From positions 26,406-90,405 of the forward strand of contig CAIOHJ010000142.1 of NCBI GenBank assembly GCA_903858085.1: a DNA stretch of 64,000 nt, written 5' to 3'. Positions 58,162 through 64,000 of this stretch are shown here, piece after piece. The position numbers and the translations under genes are program-made. A model generated the notes under the pieces. The model saw nothing but the letters and a program-made list of their open reading frames with translations. It searched no databases and had not been told where the DNA came from. Origin of the DNA: an uncultured Chloroflexota bacterium. GTDB lineage: Bacteria; Chloroflexota; Anaerolineae; Caldilineales; Caldilineaceae. Positions within the stretch are counted from its first letter, which is position 1. Every line of letters starts with the position of its first letter.

Positions 58162-58836
58162 TCATCGAACGACGAAGGCATACCCGATGCCAGGGATCGT
58201 CTCGATCTGCGTGGGCCGTGCAGGGTCTGGCTCGATCTTGCTGCGCAAACGGTACACCAGCTGCTTGAGCATGGCCCGATCCCCCCCCTCAGCCGCCCAG
58301 ACAGCGTTGAGCAGCGCGTCGGTGGTCATCGTCTGCCCAGCGTGCAGCATCAGCATTTCCAGCAGGCGCGTTTCCAAGGGTGTGAGACGCACAGGGCTCA
58401 GACCCAGACGATGCACTTCGTTGCGCGCACGGTCCAGACGCAGGTCACCAGCAGCCAATTCGACCGGCAGAAGAGCCGTGTCCGTGCGGCGCAGAACCGC
58501 ACGCACACGCGCAACCAGCTGGCTGGGGCTGAAAGGTTTGACCACATAGTCGTCTGCACCCGCCTCCAACCCCTGTACCACGTCGGCATCCCCGCTGCGA
58601 ACAGTCAGCATGATGATCGGCACATCGCTCTGGCTGCGGATGATCCGGCAAAGCCCCATGCCGTCGAGATGGGGCAGGTTCAGATCCAAAATGATCAGAT
58701 GAGGATGGGCGTGCTGCCAGGCTGCTGCTGCTGCACCCCCGTCATAGACCGCCAGCACATCAAATCCAGCGCGACGCAACGTAAATGCCAGAACATCCGC
58801 CAACGCCAGGTCGTCCTCGACCACCAAAATCTTCAT
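58162..58836 (-). CDS. OmpR/PhoB-family response regulator
   Basis: A 224-residue regulator. The receiver domain has acidic VVEDDLAL, phospho-acceptor Asp in [12 protein letters not shown] near residue 52, Thr in MLTVRSGD and Lys in YVVKPFSP. The DNA-binding winged helix covers about 130-220 ([25 protein letters not shown]). Upstream of pstS, it is the likely PhoB-type activator. It overlaps the kinase gene by 4 bases. Confidence 0.9.
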   Translation of the reverse strand: MKILVVEDDLALADVLAFTLRRAGFDVLAVYDGGAAAAAWQHAHPHLIILDLNLPHLDGMGLCRIIRSQSDVPIIMLTVRSGDADVVQGLEAGADDYVVKPFSPSQLVARVRAVLRRTDTALLPVELAAGDLRLDRARNEVHRLGLSPVRLTPLETRLLEMLMLHAGQTMTTDALLNAVWAAEGGDRAMLKQLVYRLRSKIEPDPARPTQIETIPGIGYAFVVR

Positions 58837-60112
58837 CTTGACTCCTCCTGCCAGGAGCCTGCACCTCCCAAGTCCGCCGGTTCGATCGGCAACTCAAACC
58901 AGAACCGCGCCCCCCCCCCACCTGCTCATCTACACCGACATGTCCCCCATGCGCCTCGACAGTGGTTTTCACCAGATACAGGCCAAGTCCGATGCCGTAT
59001 TGATGGGCTGTGTCGATGCCCAGACGCACAAAGCGCTGGAACAACTTTTGGCGTTCTTGAGGGGGAATTCCAGGCCCCTGGTCAGCGATCGACACAGCCA
59101 GCCAGCCGACACGCAGTGCGATCTCCAACGTCACCGTGCTGCCGGGCGGGCTGTATTTGCCTGCATTGCTGAGCAGGTTGACCAGCACCTGGGTCAGCCG
59201 GGCAGGGTCAGCGGCCAATGGGGGCAGAAGCGCCGGTGCTGGCCGTACCAGCGTCTGGCGCCGCCGTTCCAAGAGAGGACGTACAATCTGCACCGCCGCC
59301 GAAATGACCTGCTCCAGATCGACAGGCTGCCTGTGCAACACAAACCGTCCGGCTTCGATGGTGCTGCTTTCAAGCAGGTTCTCGATCAGTGTCTGCAGGC
59401 TGAGCAGGCTGAGATGCAGCGGCTTGAGCAGCTCGCGCATCTCGGACGCAGTCAGATCGGTTTCGTTCAACAACAGTTCCATCGAGGCGTTCCACGTGCT
59501 GAGTGGGGTGCGAAATTCGTGGGTGATGTTGGCCAGAAAATAAGCGCGCAGCTGACGCAAGGCTTCTTCCTCGCCGATATCGCGCAAAATCAACGCAGTC
59601 TGCAGCGCCTTGGCGGGATGGCCCGACGTCGCTCCGGCATCGCTGCCAGCCTCTTGGTCGATCCTGCCTCTGTACACAACCGGCATCGGCAGACGCATCA
59701 CCGTAATCTCCAGCAGGGCCAGGGGCTCCCGAGAGAGCAGCCCCGTCCCCAACCGGCGCCGAGCCAGTTGACCCGGCAGCCGCACTGGACGTTCCGCAGC
59801 TTTGCCTGGTTTGAGAAGCTGAATCCGATACTTGCCGCCACCCACAAACTGCGACAACGCCACCCGGCTGCCAGCTTCGTCTATGGCAGGAAACAAGAGA
59901 TCCACCTGCTGACCGACAGCTTCCGCCACGGTCCCCCCCGTCAGTTCAGCTGCTTTCTCGTTGAGAAAGGTCACACTCCCTGCGTCGTCGAAGATCACCA
60001 CACCTTCTACGATAGAATGGACCAGGTTGTCCAGCCAGTCGTGCGCCTGGGCCAGGCTCTCCAACACAGCCAGATCGCCTGCGCCGTTGGCGTGGGCCAC
60101 CTCCACATGCAT
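58833..60112 (-). CDS. Soluble PAS-domain sensor histidine kinase, with a homopolymer frameshift near the 3' end
   Basis: About 426 residues when one base is restored. An N-terminal PAS-like domain ([25 protein letters not shown]) precedes HisKA ([15 protein letters not shown], phospho-His near 200) and HATPase_c ([37 protein letters not shown]). No membrane helix is visible, unusual for a PhoR. After [13 protein letters not shown] the reading frame runs into a G10 tract (58910-58919) and shifts; with one more G it continues [16 protein letters not shown] and stops at TGA within the ATGA overlap with the regulator gene. The uncorrected frame runs to 58760 in a nonsense tail. Starts 3 bases after the CMD gene. 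Confidence 0.85.
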
Positions 60113-60115
60113 GCC

Positions 60116-61291
60116 CTACACCGCACCAGAGAGTGGGACTGGTTCCCCCAAGGTCTGCATCAGCCGGTTGGCCCAGGCAAACATGGCAACCGCATGGATC
60201 AGATCCAAAATCTCCAGGTCGCTCAGCCCATTCTGGCGCAGCGGGAGCAGCTCTTCCCCGTTCAAAGCGTCAGGCGCATGGGTGAGCCGGGCTGCAAAAT
60301 CCACCAGAGCACGCAGCCGCAGGGGCTGTTCTGCCCCTACCCCCTGTTCGTAGAGTCGATGGATGACATCCGGCTGTTTGGTCAGTTGTACAAACAGCCG
60401 GGCGTGCACCGACGCACAGTACGGGCAGCCGTTGATGCGCGAGACAGCCACCGTGGCCAGCTCACGCTCGGCGCGCGGCAACCCCTCCCGCCCATACATG
60501 ACCGCATTGAAGAGCAGAGAGCGCTGATAGAGCAGCTCTGCATTGTGCACCAACAGCAGGTAGTAGGGAGAGGTGTGCGCGCGCGAGTGGCTGGCCTCCA
60601 AGACTTCCAGCTGGCGCGGGGTCGCTGTCGCTGGATCCACCGTATCCAGCCAGGCAACCCAAGCCAATTCCTCCAGGGTAAAATCGCTCGGCTGCCGAAC
60701 ATTCTCCACAGAAGGGCTGTGGTAGCTGCGGCCAGACGCAGCCGGACGCCCATCCAACAGCAAAAGCCCGGCCAGGACTCGCGCTTGAAAACTGACAAAG
60801 GCGATGAGCTGCGCCAAGGTCACAATCTCCGGCGTGCGAAGCCCTTGCTCGGCCAGAGCCGCCAGATCCGCAGGCGCAGCGGCCCCTGGGGCCGTCGTGA
60901 GCAGATCCACATGACGCAAAATGGCACGCGCACGCGGGGTCTCTGCGTCCGTGTCGCCGGACAACAGAGCTTCCACCAGCTGAGCCGAAGCCCGCTGCTC
61001 TACCAGAAATTCGCGGTAGTGGTGTACCAGCGGCCCGCTGCCCGCCAGCGCTGCGCCACGCAGCGCCGCCATCCCCCGTTCAATCAGGCTGAGGCCGCCG
61101 ACCTCCTCCGGCTGCATCAAAACAGCGTAGCTGCCCTGGGTGTACTGGGCAATTTCCTGGCGACGGCGGCGCAGCTGGTCCAAGGCCGTGCCGGACTGAA
61201 TCCCGACCAGGGTGTCGAGCAGATCCACGCTGTTCCGGGCAGACTGTGCCGCCAAATCAGAGGTTCCTGGAGCAGGAGTAAAATGGTTCAT
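60116..61291 (-). CDS. Fused two-domain CMD/alkylhydroperoxidase-like protein (Avi_7170 plus Avi_7169 type)
   Basis: A 391-residue protein with two carboxymuconolactone-decarboxylase-like halves. The N-terminal half (DLLDTLVGIQSGTALDQLR, about 22-190) resembles what I recall as the Avi_7170 family. The C-terminal half (from FTLEELAWVAWLDTVDP; LFNAVMYGREGLPRAERELA; SRINGCPYCASVHARLF with the CxxC plus His redox site) resembles the Avi_7169 family. These are usually separate adjacent genes. They accompany FMN-dependent monooxygenases and transporters. It lies 61 bases after the ATC hydrolase homologue and 3 bases before the kinase. Confidence 0.83.
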   Translation of the reverse strand: MNHFTPAPGTSDLAAQSARNSVDLLDTLVGIQSGTALDQLRRRRQEIAQYTQGSYAVLMQPEEVGGLSLIERGMAALRGAALAGSGPLVHHYREFLVEQRASAQLVEALLSGDTDAETPRARAILRHVDLLTTAPGAAAPADLAALAEQGLRTPEIVTLAQLIAFVSFQARVLAGLLLLDGRPAASGRSYHSPSVENVRQPSDFTLEELAWVAWLDTVDPATATPRQLEVLEASHSRAHTSPYYLLLVHNAELLYQRSLLFNAVMYGREGLPRAERELATVAVSRINGCPYCASVHARLFVQLTKQPDVIHRLYEQGVGAEQPLRLRALVDFAARLTHAPDALNGEELLPLRQNGLSDLEILDLIHAVAMFAWANRLMQTLGEPVPLSGAV

Positions 61292-61352
61292 CCGATCGAT
61301 CCTTTCTCAATGCAACACAAATGCATGGGCTGGGCGCAGAAAGCGCCAAAGA

Positions 61353-61868
61353 TCAAACTGTCTGACGGCGGCTGTACCGAAACGTACAACAGGGAGCCCC
61401 CTGCATGAGGGTCTGGGCACGCTCCAGTTGAATGGCCGGGTTGAACCCTTCGACCAACGAGAAGTCCCGGTTGCAGGAAAGAACAGCGCCCAGCTCGGGC
61501 ACCCCCAACGCATGGTACATTTCAGCGTAGCGACAGCGGGTCACGTTAAAATCGTACCGTTCTTCGTTCTGCTCAAGAATTTCGATCTGCAGCGCATCCC
61601 CTTTGCTCCAATCACCGGCAGAGTTGGCAAAGGCCAGCAAGGAGTTGTCCCCCACCTGGAGGGCACGCTCCGCACCTTGCTGGCGCGCAATCTGAACAAC
61701 GGTCTCTCGCAAAATTTGCACCACGCGTTCGCGGTCAAACTCGGTTGCCAGAGCCTCCACATAGGCCCCCACAATGCGCGCCTCAATCTCACGCCGCCGG
61801 AGAACCCCAATTTCGTTGAGTGTGTCGGGGAGTGAACTGGGAACAGCAGAATCAGTCAGATGGCTCAT
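61353..61868 (-). CDS. L-2-amino-thiazoline-4-carboxylate hydrolase family protein
   Basis: A 171-residue protein of the ATC hydrolase family. The C-terminal motif block is [35 protein letters not shown] and [14 protein letters not shown]. In Pseudomonas such an enzyme opens 2-amino-thiazoline-4-carboxylate to N-carbamoyl-cysteine on the way to cysteine; many homologues have unknown substrates. The start at 61868 overlaps the upstream remnant's TGA by 4 bases (ATGA). Confidence 0.85.
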   Translation of the reverse strand: MSHLTDSAVPSSLPDTLNEIGVLRRREIEARIVGAYVEALATEFDRERVVQILRETVVQIARQQGAERALQVGDNSLLAFANSAGDWSKGDALQIEILEQNEERYDFNVTRCRYAEMYHALGVPELGAVLSCNRDFSLVEGFNPAIQLERAQTLMQGAPCCTFRYSRRQTV

Positions 61869-62340
61869 ACAGGCTCCTGGATAGAGGAATGGGCAGGCCG
61901 CCAGCCGAAGGCCGGTGCGATCTGGGAGGCGATCTCCTCCAAAATTCGCAAGGTCTCCCCCAGCGGCGGCGTCGCCGGGTTGAATTGCAAAATAAGATCG
62001 GTGGCATAGGGCTGCCAACTCCCAACTCCAAACGTCCCCCACTCAGCGTGTCCACAACTGCGGCATCCTCCGCCACACGAAACGGGTTGGCGTAAGGCAA
62101 CAGCAAAGTGGCTACCCCTAAACGGATACGACAGGTTCGTTGCGCCGCAGCTGCCAAAAAAGGAAACAGCGAAGGCAGACGACCTGCCACCGGTTTGAAA
62201 TGATGCTCGGCCAGCCACCCTACGTCAAACCCGAGCCGGTCGGCAGCCGCAAACAAGGCCAATGTGTCCTGGTAAATCTGGTAGGCTGTCCCTGTACCCT
62301 CGGTGTGGGTCAAAAAACCAAGCCGGATGTTCGGTTGCAT
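61865..62340 (-). pseudogene. Luciferase-like FMN-dependent monooxygenase, internally deleted and frameshifted
   Basis: The first 100 or so codons read a normal luciferase-like start: [68 protein letters not shown]. Then the frame changes, and a different frame continues [17 protein letters not shown] and [15 protein letters not shown], which is the C-terminal end of the same family. The total is 476 bases, not a multiple of three, against about 1 kb for an intact gene. So about 500-600 bases of the middle are missing at the GVGS join. The restored C-terminal frame ends in the ATGA overlap with the next gene. Confidence 0.8.
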
Positions 62341-62745
62341 GAGCGTCCTTTCTGATCTACAAGCGCACAGCACAATCAAAAACGTCACCACAGAATGCGG
62401 TGACGTTTTGGCTGTGAGCAACTTGCAATTGACGCTGCTTTGTTCACACCGCATTCCGGCTTGGGTCTCAAAGCGGAAGCAGTGTAAATCTTGCTGTTAC
62501 GACAGCGATGGCGTGGTACAGCACATCGCCGCTGTCAAGATGAGGATCACTGCCTCCGCTCTCTACAACAACAGCTGAACCGCACCCAATGCCCAAGTTT
62601 CATGCTCTTTATGATCCAATTCAATCTGGATATCACCCAAAATTACTGTTTTCAGATGGGGCCGACTATAGCAGCCCTCCTGCGGAGATGTCAAATCCAC
62701 AATCGCACTGAAATCCCAAATTCTACAAAAATCGAAAATTGGGGC
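62341..62745. other. Divergent intergenic region
   Basis: The region holds the attenuator-like leader for the minus-strand operon (62379-62456) and the upstream part of the plus-strand promoter. Beyond these it is AT-rich (62600-62740), with no further ORF that I support and no RNA gene that I recognise. Confidence 0.6.
62379..62456 (-). promoter_or_regulatory. Attenuator-like leader with mutually exclusive hairpins
   Basis: Reading the minus strand: segment A (62456-62447), segment B (62402-62379) and C (62389-62379) in order. A and B pair over 10 perfect bases (62447-62456 with 62393-62402). B and C pair over 11 perfect bases (62399-62409 with 62379-62389), followed by five T. They share 62399-62402, so forming A-B blocks the B-C terminator. 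It lies about 40 bases before the monooxygenase remnant start. Confidence 0.65.
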
Positions 62746-62774
62746 TTGACAAAGATGAATTTGTGCGCTAGCAT
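62746..62774 (+). promoter_or_regulatory. Sigma70 promoter of the Cys-rich ORF transcript
   Basis: TTGACA (62746-62751), a 17-base spacer and TAGCAT (62769-62774). The predicted leader before the ORF at 62885 is about 105 bases and contains an 8-bp perfect hairpin (62827-62834 with 62840-62847). Confidence 0.7.
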
Positions 62775-62884
62775 CGCCAATGTTGCCGGTTGTACAAAAA
62801 TTTTGTCCCAACCAGTAAACAGAACACGATGAACGGGTTGTTCATCGCAAAGTCTTGCGGCGGAATCATTGCGAGGAAGATGCT

Positions 62885-63049
62885 ATGAAAACTGCTCGGA
62901 TTCCAAAACGGCGAGCCACGCGGCCCGTCAGAGAGAAAAGATCCCCCAGGAGAACACAGGAGCTCTGCCTGTTGCATCCCGATGTTGCTTGCCCTGCCAT
63001 TGCTTCGGTTGCCCCCCTCTGCCCCTGTTGTCCCTCCTGCTGTAGCTAG
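62885..63049 (+). CDS. 54-residue Arg/Lys-rich peptide with Cys-rich C-terminus, possible leader peptide
   Basis: The start at 62885 has GAGGAAG 7 bases upstream; a longer start at 62855 is also possible. The N-terminal 25 residues are strongly basic (RIPKRRATRPVREKRSPRR). The C-terminus ends PLCPCCPSCCS, with seven Cys in all and five in the last nine residues. I recognise no family. It could be a cysteine-responsive leader peptide: stalling at Cys codons would signal low cysteinyl-tRNA. A hairpin starts on its stop codon (63049). A ribosomally made modified peptide is the alternative, but no maturation enzyme is next to it. Confidence 0.55.
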   Translation: MKTARIPKRRATRPVREKRSPRRTQELCLLHPDVACPAIASVAPLCPCCPSCCS

Positions 63050-63086
63050 CGAGCCTTGCGCGTCCTTTCGGACGTAGAACGCTCGC
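63049..63086 (+). promoter_or_regulatory. Hairpin at the stop codon of the Cys-rich ORF
   Basis: Outer stem GCGAGC/GCTCGC (63049-63054 with 63081-63086) and inner perfect stem CGTCC/GGACG (63061-63065 with 63070-63074) with a UUUC loop. No T run follows directly. The next 260 bases to the binding-protein gene have no clear ORF; a T6 run occurs at 63309-63314. Confidence 0.5.
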
Positions 63087-63346
63087 GCACCCACCCACTT
63101 TCGTCTGCCAAAGTCCTCACAACTGAATACAGAAACGTGCAAAGCAGCACGTCTGGCATCCTTTAACTCTCTGCGGGTTGCCCCTTCCGTTCCTGATCGA
63201 ACAGCCTTGGTTCGTCGATCCACGGAGACAGGTCACCCTGCATACAGTTTTGTGTGCTGTCAACCCTGCTGGGGAAACAGCTGCCTGGCAGCCCTTTCAG
63301 CCAATTGTTTTTTATGTCACAGTTACGTTTTCAGGAGATAAACATC

Positions 63347-64000
63347 ATGAATCTTTTGTCCAAGCTGCCCAATCCGATACGCCTGCTGAGCGCCGGGGCT
63401 CTGGTCTGGCTGCTGGCAGCCTGCGTCGTGCCCGCCGCCCCCGCCACCGACAATGCAGCCACCGACAATGCAGCCACCGACAATGCAGCCACCGACAATG
63501 CAGCCGCCGAGCCCATCTATCTTGGCGTGAGCGGGCCGCTGACCGGCCAGAACGCACGGTACGGAGAGCAGTGGAAAAAAGGCTTTGACCTGGCTCTGGA
63601 AGAGATCAACGGCGCCGGCGGGGTCAACAGGCGCCCGCTGGCATACATCTTCGAAGACTCGCAAAGCGACCCCACCCAGTCCGTGGTGGTGGCACAAAAA
63701 TTTGTCGCCGACCCGCGTATCATCGTCGAACTGGGCGATTTCAGCAGCGGTGCCTCGATGGCCGCCTCCCCGATCTATCAGCGTGGTGGGCTGGTCCAGT
63801 ACGGCGCGCTGATTGTGCAACAGCTGCGCCAGGCTGGAATTGAACTGCCCGTGGTCGGCACAGGCTCGCTGCTGTCACCAGATTTTCTGAAACTGGGCGG
63901 GGATGCAGTGGAGGGCGTCTACACCGAAAGCCAGTTCCTGCCGTCAGATACGCGACCGCAGGTCAAAACAGTGGTCGACGCCTACGTGGCCAAATACAAC
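63347..64000 (+). CDS. Branched-chain amino-acid-type substrate-binding lipoprotein (runs off the window; internal segment missing)
   Basis: The frame is open from 63347 to the end (at least 218 residues). A lipoprotein signal ends WLLAACVVPAAP. Four ATDNA repeats follow. The mature part begins YLGVSGPLTGQNARYGEQWK, a LivJ-like fold. At GLVQYGALIVQQLRQAGIE the expected 100-130 residues between two parts of the fold are absent; the join is in frame. The rest, ELPVVGTGSLLSPDFLKLGGDAVEGVYTES (split at GDAVEG), fits the family. Preceded by AGGAG. Transporter partners, if any, lie beyond the window. Confidence 0.8.
   Translation, partial: MNLLSKLPNPIRLLSAGALVWLLAACVVPAAPATDNAATDNAATDNAATDNAAAEPIYLGVSGPLTGQNARYGEQWKKGFDLALEEINGAGGVNRRPLAYIFEDSQSDPTQSVVVAQKFVADPRIIVELGDFSSGASMAASPIYQRGGLVQYGALIVQQLRQAGIELPVVGTGSLLSPDFLKLGGDAVEGVYTESQFLPSDTRPQVKTVVDAYVAKYN
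63443..63502 (+). repeat. Four tandem copies of a 15-base unit in the lipoprotein linker
   Basis: GCCACCGACAATGCA is repeated perfectly four times (63443-63502), encoding Ala-Thr-Asp-Asn-Ala repeats in the linker after the lipobox. It is probably a slippage-prone tract whose copy number may vary between strains. Confidence 0.9.

Noticed and set aside
58905..58925. Programmed ribosomal frameshift at the G10 tract
   Set aside because: No stimulatory structure or slippery-site logic was evident; homopolymer sequencing error or phase variation is simpler.
58838..61408. Plus-strand open frame (856 codons) opposite the kinase and CMD genes
   Set aside because: Antisense to coding genes with clear domains and motifs; no signal of its own.
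62885..63049. Definite RiPP (bacteriocin) precursor
   Set aside because: The Cys-rich end is suggestive, but no dehydratase, radical-SAM, cyclodehydratase or export gene is seen in the window, so I report it only as an alternative.
26888..64000. A selenoprotein reading through UGA in this window
   Set aside because: No gene end was seen where an in-frame TGA is followed by continued homology; selB alone does not locate a target.

Overview
The window looks like a chromosomal segment of a free-living bacterium of the phylum Chloroflexota, most likely in or near the Caldilinea/Anaerolineae group. This placement is an inference from gene content: extracytoplasmic binding proteins with NBR1-type and Ig-like tails, a PyrF-PyrE fusion, a three-subunit succinate dehydrogenase with a b558-like anchor, a long-form ribosome hibernation factor, and a trp operon led by a T-box. 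Genes are densely packed on both strands, with many 4-base ATGA overlaps. I saw no transposase, prophage or CRISPR array. Several promoters are near-perfect sigma70 types (TTGACA, 17 bp, TATAMT), often with an extended TGC before the -10 box.

Region by region. 0-4.4 kb: SRP RNA inside an unusually long terminal helix, then pyrimidine synthesis (pyrF-pyrE fusion, pyrD), a hypothetical protein and an acetyl-xylan-esterase-like hydrolase, closed by a strong terminator. 4.4-6.5 kb: a multidomain solute-binding protein on the minus strand. 6.8-12.7 kb: a YkgJ-type cysteine-cluster protein, a large membrane protein, and a surface-modification module (SxtJ-like small membrane protein, carbamoyltransferase, SGNH hydrolase fused to a DUF5989-like tail). 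12.7-17.6 kb: a Tat lipoprotein amine oxidase and sdhCAB. 17.8-20.7 kb: a secreted glycosidase-like protein and a PanB-like enzyme that appears to lack the usual metal ligands. 20.7-26.9 kb: a T-box-controlled trpE-trpS-trpG-trpD-trpC-trpF operon. 26.9-30.1 kb: selB and a coiled-coil protein. 30.4-33.3 kb: two glycosyltransferases and a 65-residue protein. 33.4-36.2 kb: a csp-slyD pair and two drug/metabolite transporters. 36.3-42.6 kb: trkH-typA-trkA-trkH. 42.5-50.9 kb: a binding lipoprotein, an aminotransferase with threonine aldolase, hibernation factor HPF, an isochorismatase-like hydrolase, a Gfo/Idh/MocA oxidoreductase and ychF. 50.9-53.8 kb: a sugar-type ABC transporter. 54.1 kb: tRNA-Gly(CCC). 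54.4-60.1 kb: pstSCAB with a tandem Pho-box-like array and a two-component system whose kinase carries a homopolymer frameshift.

The most unusual part is 60.1-64.0 kb. A fused CMD/alkylhydroperoxidase protein, an L-2-amino-thiazoline-4-carboxylate hydrolase homologue and a decayed luciferase-like monooxygenase form a minus-strand operon that runs into the kinase and regulator genes. Its leader contains two mutually exclusive hairpins, one a terminator. Divergently, a strong promoter drives a 54-codon ORF ending in a cluster of cysteines, and then a branched-chain-type binding lipoprotein that seems to lack an internal segment. Together these suggest a sulfur- or cysteine-scavenging locus with cysteine-responsive leader control. 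That functional reading is inference and is the best candidate here for something undescribed.
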